From assembly GCF_023065955.2 (NCBI RefSeq), contig NW_026622786.1:47602938-47666937 (forward strand): 64,000 nt of DNA, in the 5' to 3' direction. Below the pieces are notes generated by a model that saw only the letters and a list, made by a program, of their open reading frames with translations, was not told the origin of the DNA and searched no databases. The DNA comes from Ursus arctos. Taxonomy: Eukaryota > Chordata > Mammalia > Carnivora > Ursidae. Shown one piece after another: positions 21,956-34,639 of the stretch; positions within the stretch are counted from its first letter, which is position 1, and each line of letters starts with the position of its first letter. Both the position numbers and the translations under genes were made by a program.

Positions 21956-22510
21956 TTTTAATAATTTGCTAGGAGGACTCACAAAAATCCCTGAAATCTT
22001 CTAGGCCTATGATTACTATTTATTACAACCACAGGACACACATTAAAATGAGCCAAGAGAGGAACACAGAACCAAGTCCAGGAAAAAGTCCAAACATGGA
22101 GCTTCCACTGTCCTCTCCGCATGGGGTCAAGACCAAGTCATTTTCCTGGTACTGATATGTAACAAAACGCACAGAGTAGTGCCAGCTGAGGAAGCTCACC
22201 TGAACCTTGGTGTCCAAAGCCTTTACTGGGGCTCTATCATGTATACACAGTTGACTGCCCACATAATGGATCTGCTACCAGGCCTTCAGAAGATAGAGCT
22301 GACACCATGTGACCCAAAGCCCCCACCCTAAATCACACTATTGATGGGGCTCAAAACTTCTATACCACATTGTTACTATCTGGCTGGGTCAAGACACCCA
22401 AGCCAGCAAAGACCTTCCTACCAAGTATGACATTTCAAGGGCTTAGAGGTTACTTCCCAGAAGCCAGGAGCAAAGGAAAGACCTCTCTTTGGGCAACCTA
22501 AAATTCCTTA
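21956..22510. mobile_element. Old LTR-like interspersed repeat, copy 2
   Basis: Homologous and in the same orientation as 4525-5115: TATTTATTACAACCACAGGAC, AACGCACAGAGTAGTGCCAG, GAGGAAGCTCACCTGAACC, TTGGTGTCCAAAGCCTTTAC, AATCACACTATTGATGGGG. Also has GAGCTTCCACTGTCCTCTCC. Family not named; ERVL/MaLR-type LTR is my guess. No internal viral genes flank it. Confidence 0.6.
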
Positions 22511-23685
22511 CTACACATCTGATAAAATATGAGTGGACGTATATTCTTTTCTAATTTCATTTTATTTTGATCTGTATTGTCAAAAATGACAATTGAATGG
22601 TAGAAAAGAGAGATGTGAATCAAGAATTGCCTCTAAAGGCTCCTATAGTCTTCCTTTTTATTTTTTCTTTCCTGTCATTCGATTATAAGCCAATCAAGTA
22701 ATTCCTATTTTCTCTAGATAGATCAGGTTGACATAAGGGAAAATTCACAAGAGGATATATAAAATATGACAGATATTAAGGGTTTTTAATATTCTTTAAA
22801 GAAAAATGTACTTTAAGCAGAATTGGAAAAAAATAGAAAAACCATCTTACTACAACCTCCAGGCAGAACTCTCAAAGGAGAAATTGAGTTTTATAAACAA
22901 CAAATGGATATTACTATGCGGTGATTCTAAATGAAGTAAATTAAAGGCTAAATACTTGAACAGGTGAACACAAATGAAATAGAGAATAATTGAAGATATT
23001 ATACTCTCTAGAGAAAAACAGTACGGAAATAAAATGTAACACTAAATTATTAGAGTATAAATTGAATAACTCAGATAATATCAAAATTTTATCAGATAGG
23101 AAAGAAGGATAAACATGGTTAATTGAGCTTTGTGATAACGCTTTATATTTTAAATTTTAGGCCAGGATTTCTTTCCCTAACTCAATTAAGAATAATAATT
23201 TTTTTTAAAAAGATGTTTATATTCATCCACAAAGAATATATGTTTGGGGGTATCGTGTTTTTAAATTTTACATGTTCTCTTTTTTCCCTCTTACCTGTCC
23301 TCTGTTTCTTTTTTCACACTTTTTTCTCTGTTGATTTGGAAGTTAAATGTTTATATTACATATTTCAGTTCTTATAGTGGTTTCTCTTACATATTAACAC
23401 GCAGAGTTAGCTACAAATTTTTGTAGCTTGTTTAAATTTATTCAGTAACCTCTTCCCAAAAATACAAGAAGCTTAATATGGTTTACTTACTTACTGAATA
23501 AACTTCTCTCATCTGCACACACACACAGTCTTCTACTGTTTTTATTTTGCTGTTTAATCACACACAAACACATGCACATAGTCACTGATTTCGTTATGTT
23601 TTCTTTCTTTTTTCAACAGTTCATTAACTTTACCAAAATATACAACTTTCTGTGTTTACCATTATTTCTTTTGTAGCGTCCATCC
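22511..23685. other. Unassigned AT-rich sequence
   Basis: No gene recognised. The right part, from ~23130, may belong to the old L1-like region that follows. Confidence 0.45.
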
Positions 23686-23689
23686 CTGT

Positions 23690-25070
23690 GGGTTAACTCT
23701 TATTTTTGTTAAAATGTTTTTAGTTTATTCAGTGTGAGTCTATTGGTGGCAAACTTTCTTACCCTGGTATGCTTGAAAATTTGTTCAGGATTTTTGAATG
23801 ATAGCTGTGTTAACTCGAAGAGTTGACTTGTCAAAGAACATTGCTGTACATTATAGATCTTACCCAGCACTGAACTTTATTAATGAGTCCAAGGATCTGG
23901 ACAAGCACTAGACTCAGGCAAAACATTCATTTCCTAAAGAAACTCAAAACCACCATATGCAGCTTCCAAAAATGTTTCTTTCCCTACTTCAGGAGATGTT
24001 TTCATTTCAGATAGACAGAATAGTGTTGAGCAATATATGCTAAATTGTTCACAAAAGAAGCCATTAGGGATTTGGAGCTCTTTCATTTTATACTCTGATA
24101 AGTACAGAGATAAGGGAATGTCTAGATGACTACCCCCCACTCTCCAGCAAGCCATGCCCTGTACATTCATAAAGTCCAGGCTCATTTACAATAAGCTATC
24201 TAGTTACACCACGGATTTCCTACACAAAAACATTTTCTAGATAAAGACTCCCTATCTGTAGTAAATACCATTATCATACTGCAAAGAGGGCTGTTCAAAG
24301 TCATTGACATGTTTATAAGGAAGTTAGATGAAGGTCATTCACTACTCCTCTTCCCCCCACCAAACGGGGACCCCAGTCAGGAATGAGTGGGTCACAGGCC
24401 TGCTATTAACCCTTTTCCTCCCAGTTGTTTTATAAAATGTCTAATTCTAACTTCAGGTTTTTTGTTTTTGATTTTGTCTCTTCCCTCAGTACTTTGAAGC
24501 TGTCATTCATTATCTCCTGACATCCACTAGTTATTAATGAGAAATTTGAGGTCAGTCAAATTGTTGTTCCTTTATAGGCAATCTATCCTCTATTTCTGTT
24601 AGCGTTTAAGATATTCTTATTATTGTTCTTTGCAGGTTCAACGTAGTGTTATAATTTGTCTGAATTTCATTTATCTTGACTGGTATTCAATGAGCACTTT
24701 CAATCTCAGTACTCATATGTTTATTTAAGTCTGAAAAAGTCTCATCTTTTTTTTTTTATCTAATATTTTTTGCATATTATTCTCTGCTTTCTTCTGCAGG
24801 AATTCACTTGAGACATTTGTTGGAGCCCTTCATCTATTTTCCTTAACTACACACACATTCATCTACACATTTTGAAATCACTTTATCACTCTGGCTATGA
24901 ATTTAGTTCATGGTTCACTTTTTCTCTGTTCCACTGTCTCAAAGTAAAGTTTACCACATCTTTAGTCTTTTATTTCAAGTCTTCACTTTTAGAACATCTA
25001 ATGTATTCTTTCCATATTTATACCTTTTATTTCATTTTCAACCTTTTTTGGTTTTGTTTTATAATTTTCC
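23690..25070. mobile_element. Old L1-like sequence, patchy
   Basis: At 23690-23840, TTTAGTTTATTCAGTGTGAG and GGATTTTTGAATGATAGCTG, and at 24450-24760, TGAAGCTGTCATTCATTATC, TCCTGACATCCACTAG, TTAATGAGAAATTTGAGGTC, TATAATTTGTCTGAATTTC and GGTATTCAATGAGCAC recall old L1 non-coding sequence. Bases 23880-24420 between them are unassigned. The frame 24872-25129 (85 codons, Phe-rich) is not gene-like. Confidence 0.4.
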
Positions 25071-26325
25071 CTCATCCTCCTCCTCCTGGTCCTCCTTTTG
25101 CTTCTTCTTCCAAATGGATGTATAAATGATACCTGGGTCTGAATTCTCACTTCGAGAATATGAATGTGCTCCCTTTCATGAATAAGAATGAAACAAAATA
25201 GTTTTCTTCCATGACCAACTCCCAAACAATCTAAGAAAGAGCTTCCAGTGTTCCACTCTTTCTAAACAAATAGAGACCAGTCAGCTACAGATTAGTCAGC
25301 TCGGCTCTACTGCCTAAGAAGATAATGGATCTGACATAATGAAGTCGCTTCCAGTTTTGAAGTCCCTAAAAGATCTTGGAGGACTAAGAAGGAATCAGTA
25401 TGTCTTTATGAAGCACACATCTCACTAGGCCAATTGAATTTCATTTTTCACAGCACAATCATGATCCCAGAGGATGAAGAATCAAAAAGTTCATATACTG
25501 AGATTTCAAGAAAGCTATGTTGAGGCAAACTTAACAAACAGTGGGAGAAAGGTAACGTGAAATCCCAAGTTTGTAAATATCTCTAAGTTAGGAAAAAATA
25601 ATAGCCAGTCAGGTTATTTTGTGGTGCATGTATCATTAATTAACACTATTCCATTCTTTCGGCCAATATTTCTTCCATCTCTCACTCCTTATATCACTGC
25701 TAGTAGAGGTTCCATGATAGAGCTTAAGTAAAATAGTCAAAGGGACCTTAGAGGTCATCTAATCCCAGTTGTTTAATTGTATTATAAGTTTCCCATAAAT
25801 ATTAGTTCTAGTGAAAACCAAACTGAAGGGGGATTTCAGTATGGGGAAACAGCATGTAGTAAGAAAGGTTATGATGTCTACAAAGAGTAAAGTTTGCCCA
25901 GATGGTCTGGAACATAGGATAGATAAAATAGAACAGTAAGGATAAGGTAAGAAAGATAGCTGGAGGTCAGCTTCTGCAAGATCTGGGATGTAGAAAGAAT
26001 ACTGGGACACTGTTCTGCTGGGATTGAAGAAATGTAGAATACTGGCTTCTCAAAGATCACTAACACAACATGTTGATAAGACAGTGCCGAGTTTGTTGTT
26101 CATGTAGGTAACTAAGAAGACTTCCTCAAGAAATTTGGTCGTGTCTCAGAGGGTGATGACAAGGCCAGATTTTATTAAGAACTTGATGTTTGGTTTAAGT
26201 AAGCCTTTCAGTGTGTAACTTGGTTAGGGTTAGGATTGGGTAAGGATAATAATACAGTAGCTTACTTAGAGTTGGCAGACACAGCAGGGAGAAGATTTTG
26301 AGGATTTTGAGGTAAGAGGTTGAAG
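25071..26325. other. Unassigned sequence
   Basis: A CCT-rich patch at 25070-25110, then AT-rich DNA. No gene recognised. Bases 26130-26325 (purine-rich) may be diverged antisense L2 but too weakly to call. Confidence 0.4.
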
Positions 26326-26338
26326 AAGTCTTGGGGTA

Positions 26339-26527
26339 GGGATGCTTGGGTGGCTCAGTCAGTTAAGCATCTGCCTTCAGCTCAGGTCATGATCCCAGAG
26401 TCCCAGGATTGAGCCTTGCATTGGGCTTCCCCCCTCAACGAGGAGTCTTCTTCTCCCTCTGCCCCCTCCCCCTGCTTGTGCTCACTTTCTCTCAAATAAA
26501 TAAATAAAATCTTCAGAAAAATTTTTT
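26339..26527 (+). mobile_element. SINEC, full length
   Basis: Starts GGATGCTTGGGTGGCTCAG, with a body of the older kind (TCATGATCCCAGAGTCCC) and tail AAATAAATAAATAAAATC. Flanks AAGTCTTGGGGTA (26326-26338) and AAGTCTTAAGGTA (26528-26540) are the target duplication with two changes. Confidence 0.94.
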
Positions 26528-26540
26528 AAGTCTTAAGGTA

Positions 26541-27107
26541 TAAACTGTTGATGCTTTTTATTGAAGAGTAGATGGGCCTCTCAGAAAATCTCTGTAATGA
26601 AGAATTAATTTCATTTATTTATTGGTCAACAATCTACTTTGATAACAAAGACAATTGAATTGTAAGGTCACATTAATAACTGTGTTAAGGATAGATGGTT
26701 TCAGTTCTCAGAGCCATTGGAAGTTATTGAGTGGAGGCATAACTTGATGAGAATTGTGCTTTCCCAAGATTTTTCTAGCATTTATCAATGGAATAAAAAG
26801 ACCTGTGAGAGACAGAAAACCGCATTAGCTGGGAACATTTTTCAATGTCAATTAGTAAACATGCCTGAGTATATGCAACAAAATGAGGAGAAAGAAAAAG
26901 GAAATCAGAGAAGAAGAATAAACAGTTGGGTATGTTGGTAGTGGTGGGATGAGGGAAGGTTGAAGGGCAGGATGTTAGGAAGGGATAAAAATTCAAGACA
27001 GTGCTAAATTTTAAATCTGAATGACTATGGGATTGATAATTCTGCTAACAGAAACAGACTTTCCCCATTTATTGCACATTATTTAAACACTGCCTACATC
27101 AGCTCAA
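26541..27107. other. Sequence with a diverged antisense L2 piece
   Basis: Bases ~26700-26790 (AGCCATTGGAAGTTATTGAG, TGGAGGCATAACTTGATGAG) match the antisense L2 phrase seen also at 38690. The rest is unassigned. The 74-codon frame at 26717-26941 has no domain. Confidence 0.45.
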
Positions 27108-27250
27108 TGCGTCTTAACCTTGGCTGCAAATTGGAATGTAAAAATACCAGCGCTTGGGCCCTGCTCTAGAACAATTGAACCTGCATATATGGACTAGGGT
27201 CCTCGAATTTTTTAACACCTCCCAGATGATTTTAGTGCAGTGTGAGTATT
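27108..27250 (+). mobile_element. hAT-Charlie type DNA transposon remnant (MER5/MER33-like)
   Basis: GCGTCTTAACCTTGGCTGC, AAATTGGAATGTAAAAATACC, GGGCCCTGCTCTAGAACAAT, then CCTCCCAGATGATTTTAGTG. The two ends pair as a diverged inverted repeat in the way of MITE-like hAT elements. Non-autonomous fossil. Confidence 0.6.
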
Positions 27251-27593
27251 ACATAGACCCTGATGGGGAATGGTGACATCTCATGCTTGGTCCTTGACTT
27301 CCAGGGACTTAGTTTGAGTTCGTTAGTTTGATTCTTAGTTGGAAAAAGACCTCGCAGGTAAGATTCCATTCCTTTAATTGCACACAAGTTTGTGATATTG
27401 CTAAGCCCTTCAGGACAACCTGAGGGTAATAGGACTAAAAAGATTTTACTTTTCAGTTTCAAAATAAATTCACATTTGAACATAGGTTGTAGTTTTGGTT
27501 AACAAATGTGTTTCTTCTGAGGCAATGTCACCACTGTATCAGTGTAGAAAAAGGACCAAGAACACTGTAAGATGCTGTTTGATGCTTGACTTG

Positions 27594-27598
<5 letters not shown>
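27251..27598. other. Unassigned sequence
   Basis: Nothing recognised. An 83-codon minus-strand frame (27232-27483) has no domain. Confidence 0.5.

Positions 27599-27634
<36 letters not shown>
27599..27634. repeat. (AC)n microsatellite
   Basis: Eighteen uninterrupted AC units. Confidence 0.98.
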
Positions 27635-27637
<3 letters not shown>

Positions 27638-27639
27638 CT

Positions 27640-30560
27640 TTTTAATAACTTTTGGACACTAAAATTAATAAATTTAATACCATCCTTTCTTCTAGATATA
27701 CCTTTCTTGAGAGAAAGCTTTTACAATCTCTGCTATTTCCTCAATAATTCATCTGTTGTCCATTTCACTCTGTCCCAGGCTATCTCTGATCATATTAACC
27801 AGGCTGCAGACAAGGTCTCAGCTGGGTCCACAGTGATGTTAAGTGCTTCTGCTGAAAGGGTTTTTTTCCCCCCAGATCATTTTAATTCAGTTTATTGCTT
27901 TTTGTTTGAAGCCCCCTATTTTCCTGTAGATACTAAATTCAACTAGAGGATTTTCTCTCCTCAGAAAGTTCAACATCTGCTAATGAAAAATGACCAGAAA
28001 TAAAGTACTTATTAGAATTTAATTACAGGGCAAATTATGTGTTTTTAATAGTTTACAATGTGATCCTGCTTACTAAAAGTGGTGTACTCTATTTTACAAA
28101 TCTTCAACTTTATCCCTTATGCAACAACCAAATTATCTTAATGGGTGTCCAAGTGACAAATTAGATGAATGCCTTCCCCCTGAGTCATTTTCTGATAAAG
28201 ACACATCATTTAGTTGCAAGATGACAAACTATGTGCTCAAAGTGACAAATCATTTAATTAAAATTTACAAGCGGTTAAATACTGTTTGACCCAAATGGAG
28301 GCTGTTATCATGAATCAATTTCAGAGGAGGAACAGGCCTTTTAGAAAAATCAATTCCAAATAACTCTAGCACTTTGGACACATTGTACAATCTCTTTACA
28401 GTGTTTTTGAACACCTCTTCAGGTTAGTGGCAGTTTTTACCTGGTTCAAAAAGAATTTCAATCTAGTTGAAAAGAATTTGAGTTTTACTTAGTACTTAAA
28501 CTCTTTTCAGTTTCATGAATATTTAATATCACGTTCAATGTTCAAGCAAACGCTCTTCTATCTTAAGAGAAAATAGCTAAAATTTTGATGAGTTATGGTT
28601 TTTTATTGCATATACAGGCCAATGGAAATTGCAATCATCTTTCATGAAAAGGCTGGGTAGTTTTTATTGTTTGAGAATAAGGGTGGCCATTGCATTTACT
28701 TACTAATACAGTAAATGTAAAATTGCTTAAGTAACATGCTTTATTATTTATGCTTCCAACCACATAATGTGAGGGTAGTTTCATAAAAAATATAAATTAG
28801 AGAAATTTCACATGCCAGCAGGCTGTAGATCTGTTTTATGGCTCTGACTTAGCAGGTGCCCTTCTATTTTAGTTGTGCCCTGTAATGAAGTACATATTCA
28901 AGCAGTATTGAAATGCAGATAAAAATATGCATAGAAGGCAAGTCCGTTCCTTTCTCCAGAGATGCTGTACTTTACAAGCTCCATCATTAGTTGTGAATGA
29001 CTTAGGATACTTTTCATCAATTCAGCTGAGCTCTTTGCTCATCTGCTCCATACCAAGGTTGATAAGGTCTTAGGAAATGTATTTGCTCAATTTTGGTAGT
29101 AGGACTTTTAACATTGATGGAGTCATCAGATGTGAAAGACTCATCTATGAATTCATCAGTAGTCAGTGTTAGACGTAGCTGAGAGCTCCACTGTCTCAGC
29201 GACTGTAGGAGATAGAAATGGTCAGTGAAACATCAAAATAATCATCGAATATATACATACAATTTCTGGCCCCCAAATCATTCAATTTGATCATAAGGAA
29301 AGGACAAATGATACTGCTGGGTCATTTTAATTTTATTTGTTAATGTTACATTTGTATATGTAGAAGCTATTTTGTTTTCTTGTCTGAGGCACAGAAATCT
29401 AAGTTTTTCACCTTTAGATATGTGAAGAGGAAAGATAATTAAACATGCTGAAAAGCATGGGATTTTCACTAGGAGGTAATAACAATTTATTATTTACAAT
29501 ATGCTATATTGCTCCATTTAAAATATACAAAGCCAATGAATTTTGATTTATGAGGACAATTATCAATGGCTACCACCAAATACTTAGATGTAAATGTGCT
29601 GTATGAAGTCAAGAGCTTGTTTACAATACTGGATATCAGTTGGACGGATAGCTATAATTTTGACAAACAATTTTTTTAAACTGTAGAATATTTTATAAAA
29701 GGTCAAAAGTATAAAGTGTTTCATACTCTATTGAAATTAATGGTTCAGCTAATGTTTATAAGGCTGTTTACAGTATTCTGAAAAACATATAACCTCTAAT
29801 TATCTCTAGTAGTCATAAATAATTGTCAAAAATGCAAATGAGAAAAATTCTATCAAAATAATTAGTTCACTAGTTAAAATTTCCTCTCATATTAAAACCT
29901 CTGACTTTCTAAAATGTTGCAGTGAAAAATGAAGGAGTCCTTTAGCATACCGTTACTGAAGCATTATTGAAATTTGACTCTGAAATACAAGCACAAATGA
30001 CAGATAACAAGAGCGATGCAGATTATGTAATTCTCTGGGCATTCATTTATTACCTTTTCCATTTTTACACCATGACACCGACTTTAGCAAACTGACAGAC
30101 CTCAGGCACGCTTCCCTCACACCTTAAACACCAACACAGCCTCAGAATTCATTCACATAATTCCAGTTCAAAATTTAACTTACTGATTAACCTAATGAAA
30201 TAATCCAGCCTCAAGCCTTGTGCCACAGAGCGTGATGTCTGAGAAGGCACATGACAATTTTATCTTATTTTCCTTTCATTTATTAATTTTATAAGGTGTA
30301 TTTTATGAATACACGATTTTAACATTACTGCTTAAATGTTGGCAGTGGATCGGGACTAAATCTTCTGGTCATGACAAGTAAAACGAAAAGCCAGTAACGT
30401 TACAAGAAAAAGCTTTCCAGATTTGTTTCGGACTTGGCTCAAGGGCAGCCCACAGTTTCTACTGCAGGTTGGCCAATCCTGTGCGAAAGACTGTAGGAGT
30501 CTCTACCGTACCGCAGAACTGGGTTTGGACTCTCCACTCCCCCAGCCTTACCGAGCTAGA
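27640..30560. other. Repeat-poor AT-rich block, candidate conserved non-coding DNA
   Basis: Almost 3 kb without a SINE, MIR or L2 that I can recognise, while the rest of the window has one every kilobase or so. Homeodomain-type TAAT cores are frequent (28245-28270, 29800-29880). Nothing here looks coding. Whether it is conserved cannot be seen from one sequence. Confidence 0.45.
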
Positions 30561-30589
30561 GCAACAGTTGCTAAAGTGTGGTCTGTGGA

Positions 30590-31090
30590 CGCCTTGGGTT
30601 CCACCCGCGCTGTCCTCTCCATCACTCACCTCCCACCCCTTCTTGCTCACTGCGGTCCTTTGCTGTACACTGGTCTCTTTGCCATCCTTGATGCACACCA
30701 GACACGCTCCACCTCGGGTCTTCATATTCCCTCTGCTCGTCGATTTTTCCCCCAGATAGCACATGAGTCTCTTTCCCTTTCCTTTCAAATCCTTCTTTAA
30801 TTATTACCCTCTCACTGAGGTCAACCCTGACCAGGCCTGTGTACTGGCAGTACTTCCCAGACTCTCCATCTCCCTTACCATGCTCTACTTTGTCATAGTA
30901 CATGTCACATTCTGCTTATAATTTAACTGTGTGTTACGTTTATACTTTGTAATCTCTCTACTTCCATAGAATGTAAGCTCCAAGAGGAGTGCTCCAAGAG
31001 GTGTTTTGTTAAGTAAAATGTGTCTTGGGGCCCAGAGCAATGAGGGCAAGAAAGTAAGTGGTCAATAAATACCTGTTGAATAAATGAGTT
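30590..31090 (+). mobile_element. L2 LINE 3' region
   Basis: GTACACTGGTCTCTTTGCC, ATGCACACCAGACACGCTCC, TCACTGAGGTCAACCCTGACC, AGAATGTAAGCTCCAAGAGG, GTGGTCAATAAATACCTGTTG and AATAAATGAGTTG follow L2 from the ORF2 end to the terminal repeat. An 11-base GCTCCAAGAGG is duplicated at 30977-30987 and 30991-31001. The 125-codon frame 30423-30800 and its antisense shadows are L2-derived. Confidence 0.8.
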
Positions 31091-31234
31091 GAAAATAGTA
31101 AACATACACTTCAAGTCCTGAACCTTAAAGATACATAAGGACATAGCATTTTGTAATACTACTACTTCAACTACTGCTATGACTTCTTTAACCGCGGGCT
31201 AGCAACGGAGTGACTGCATGAGGTGTACCAGCCA

Positions 31235-31400
31235 CCATGAACGGTTTCACACAAATCATGGTATTTCTGTTCAGTGCTCCTGTTACCTGCATATTATTGT
31301 CACCATCTTACACGCGAGAAGGCTGAGATTCAGAGAGGTTAAGTGGTCACACAGTTAGGAAGTGTAGAAGTTAGGAATAGAACTTGTCAATCTCCAAAGA
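31235..31400 (-). mobile_element. MIR SINE fragment
   Basis: Reverse-complement MIR: ATTATTGTCACCATCTTACAC, GAGATTCAGAGAGGTTAAGTGG, TCACACAGTTAGGAAGTG, then TTAGGAATAGAACTTG. Confidence 0.8.
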
Positions 31401-31579
31401 TTTTACTATTCATCATTAGACAACACATAAAATGCTCATCCCTAGTATTAATTTGATAAACGTTGGTCATGATAATGAGTTTTTCTGAATATCTTTTATA
31501 TATACCCTCTTATTCAAGGACTGATTATATGTCACGTGAACTCAGATAAAAATTTCCCAACTAACATTCCCCTTTTTCT

Positions 31580-31715
31580 ACTCCAGTCCATTCTTTATAT
31601 ACACTACTAATTTAATCTACCTAATTTACAGCTATAATCATGCCCTGATTCTTGTCAGAGGCCTCCCATGTGTTTCCATTAAGTACATACTTTTTATTAT
31701 ATGACTTCAGTTTAT
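31580..31715 (+). mobile_element. L2 LINE fragment, short
   Basis: CCAGTCCATTCTTTATATACAC, then AGAGGCCTCCCATGTGTTTCC and TTAAGTACATAC resemble the L2 stretch seen at 14640-14940. Confidence 0.4.
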
Positions 31716-32084
31716 TTGTTACTGATGCAGCTTTTTCTCCCCAGTACCCACCCCAGTAAGAAAGCTAGCCCTGAAGAAACTGGGATGGAAATGAGTGCCA
31801 AAGATCTGTCTGCACAGCTGAACTTATGAGTTCATGAATATGCAAGTTTTAAATAACTCTAGTATCATCATTGTCTTCAAAAAGATTATCACTCATTGTT
31901 TCCAAGTCAGCATGGTTGCAGGTTGCTGTCAACTGAGTTACAGAAGCCTAGGGGTCAATACAGTGCCCAGATCATAACTACCTCCATAGTGACCAAAGGA
32001 CGAAGGACCAGTTGTCAGCAGGTTGTATACCTTTCTGCTCCTAAAATGATTAAGTAGATAACTTAGGGGTTCTGCCAGTAGCCC

Positions 32085-32195
32085 CTCAAGAACTACAAGT
32101 TCCGTGAGGGTAGAGACTGTCCTATTCACTGCTGTGTCTTCAGCCTCTATTGCGGTAGCTGACACAGAGTAAAATTCAGCAAGGACTTCATTGTT
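32085..32195 (+). mobile_element. L2 LINE 3' end
   Basis: ACTACAAGTTCCGTGAGGGTAG, then CCTATTCACTGCTGTGTC and GCTGACACAGAGTAAAATTCAG match the L2 terminus. Confidence 0.7.
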
Positions 32196-33530
32196 TTGAT
32201 AGCTATTGTTCACATTGGAACTCTCATTTTTCATTCTTTTTTTTTTTTTCCCATTACATGTACTATAATTTCAGTAACATTGCAGGAAACACAGGAATTT
32301 GGAAATCTTTAATGAAATAAATGGTGCAAATTCTAAGGAATCCAAACATTTCCCAAAAGGTCCTTTCCCTCTGAAAGAAGGAACTGAAGTGCCTTTCTCT
32401 GTCTTGAATCCCTCATTGTCTTCTGAGGATAACTGACTTGGATTTTCATAAGAGGGAGTGAATAGCCAAGCTTCATTTGCTCCTGCAGAACTGCCTTTGT
32501 TGGTGTTTCAACCATTAGAGACAAGGTTTCGGTTTGTTATTATATTACACTCCATTGGGTAGACTTCCCTCAACACCAAGATCCTGCAGTTCACAGTGTG
32601 AATTGCTCTGTCTAGTCAACAATATACATAAGATTGAGGCAGCGTGTTTTTATTTAATTACGGAAAGCATATTTTCCCAGATGAACTGGCTCACAGGTGC
32701 TCTTCATTTTCTGTGCTCTGCTGTGGAGAAAGCTCTTTAATTTATATATGTCTAGGTTTTTGTATGGACTTGATTCTGCAACATAGTTGTATCCTTGGGA
32801 GGATATGGTACTTTGTAATGAAAAACTCAATCTTTCATTTTTCATTTCTGACAGATTTAAAAAAAAAAAAAAAAGGACCGGTTTAGTTAATTTGGCAAAG
32901 TTAAATCAAAATGCGGACGGCACAAATGTGGATGAAGCTACAATTCGATTATATATTATTCACTGCTTTTTCTATTCTTTTCCTTAACCCTTTCCTTTGG
33001 TTCGTGCTCTTTAGTTATTTTTATTAGTTCATTTTGCGTTCCCTTTTAAATTTACCACGTTGCTAGTGATGATAAAATCATTATGCTCTTTGTCAGTCCA
33101 ACAGATCGGCCATATTCCTCAATCACTGTGAGGCATACTTAAACAAAATCAAAGACATGTGGCCTAGTAATAGTATGGGGTAGTTTTATAACCTTGATCT
33201 GATGATATAATATTGGGTCAGCTTTGACCTGAGATTCTGTTTTGTTTTGTTTCCTTAGTGAAGAGATTAAATAAGCAAACTATCAACAGAAGAGGAAAAC
33301 TGGACTCTAATCCACTTTTATTAACCAAATGGAGCCCTTACAGATGTCTTAAACCCAACTAGGGTTTAAAAGCAAAAGCAGCAGCCCAGGAAAGATGAGT
33401 CTAACTCTGACTTTCTCCTGAAGACATGCCCCACTTCTCAGATAGAGATCAGTTCTCCCTTAGATTCCTGGCTGTACCATTCACATAGCATAAGCCCCAT
33501 CTACTTAGTTTCAGTATTCTTTTGGACCTT
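32196..33530. other. Unassigned AT-rich sequence
   Basis: No gene recognised. T run at 32237-32250 and A run at 32859-32874. Frames at 32333-32986 are short, overlap each other on both strands and carry no motif. Confidence 0.5.
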
Positions 33531-33534
33531 TTCT

Positions 33535-33625
33535 CTCTACTTAGATTACAGATTCCTTGAGGGTTAAGGCAAGAGTCTGGCGCAGAGCCCTGTACATACA
33601 AAATAGGTAGTTGCATCATATTGTC
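33535..33625 (+). mobile_element. L2 LINE 3' end, short
   Basis: CTACTTAGATTACAGATTCC, TTGAGGGTTAAGGCAAGAG and TGGCGCAGAGCCCTGTACAT follow the L2 terminus. Confidence 0.55.
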
Positions 33626-33839
33626 CCAATGGAGAATTGCTTTTAATGAACTACGAATTTCCTTTCAATATGCCACAATAAGAAATGCGGGTAAGAACAT
33701 CTCCCAGTGAACTTGTTCACTACATTCCCCCAGGTTCTTCTGTTAGAGGGTCTTGGGAAACATTTGTACGCTAGAGGTCTCAGGCCCAGGAAGAGTTAGT
33801 GTCCATTTTCTGGGCAATGATATGAGCCATGTGACTGCT

Positions 33840-34200
33840 GTAAAATAGGGTTCATCAAAGTTTATCTGTAAAGGGCCCAATTATATGTTAGGGTTTGCAA
33901 TCTAAACTCAACTATTCAACTCTATCACAGTTACTCAGCCCTGCTGTCGTAGCAGGAAGGCAGCCATCAACGATACCATTACGAATGCTTGTGATTGTGT
34001 TCCAATAAACTTTTATTTATAGGCTCTAAAATTTGATCTTCATGGGTCACAAAATAGGGTTTATCTTTTGCTTTTTTGTAATCACTTACAAATGTAAAAA
34101 TTATTCTTAAGTCACAGACCATACAAAACAGGTAGTGGATGAGATTTGGCCTCTCATTTACTGACCGCTGCTGTAAAGGATGCCATTGTTTAACATTGTC
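33840..34200 (-). mobile_element. hAT-like non-autonomous DNA transposon, copy 1
   Basis: Contains TTTATCTGTAAAGGGCCC, TGTGTTCCAATAAACTTTTA, TTATAGGCTCTAAAATTTG, CATGGGTCACAAAATAGG, and GATTTGGCCTCTCATTTAC. The family consensus as I recall it begins CAGGGGTCGGCAAACT and ends in its complement. A second copy at 52203-52590 lies in the opposite orientation. The 81-codon minus-strand frame here is not a gene. Confidence 0.6.
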
Positions 34201-34639
34201 TGCCAGACCCTGAAAAAAAGACAATGGCAGCTTGGTTTTAGCACCTACTGAAAATTAACTCTAACCCTCTATACTTCTCAGGATGGGCAGTGATAGTGCG
34301 TAACAAATGCCCATTAAGTCTGTTTCCTGATCACGTTGCAGGATCATCAGCATCAGCAGAGGGCACTACTTCCTGTGTTCTTACCACAGGACTTGATAAC
34401 CTCTACCATCTAGTCCGTGATTGCCCAAGGAAGGGAAAGGAAACTTGGAGAATCACGGACTTTTCTTTAAGATTTCTGTTCAAATGTGTCACACATGATT
34501 TCTGTTCACATTCCACTGAACACAGTGAGTCACACAACCACGGCAAAATTCAACAAGGTGGGGTAATGCAGTCCTATCGGGTGCCCGGAAGGAGATGAAC
34601 AACACTGCCGTGAATCTCCTTAACGTCTTGAACACGGCC
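34201..34639. other. Unassigned sequence
   Basis: Nothing recognised. The 102-codon frame 34290-34598 has no motif. A TCACACATGATT / GAGTCACACAACC pair near 34490-34540 is too short to interpret. Confidence 0.45.
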
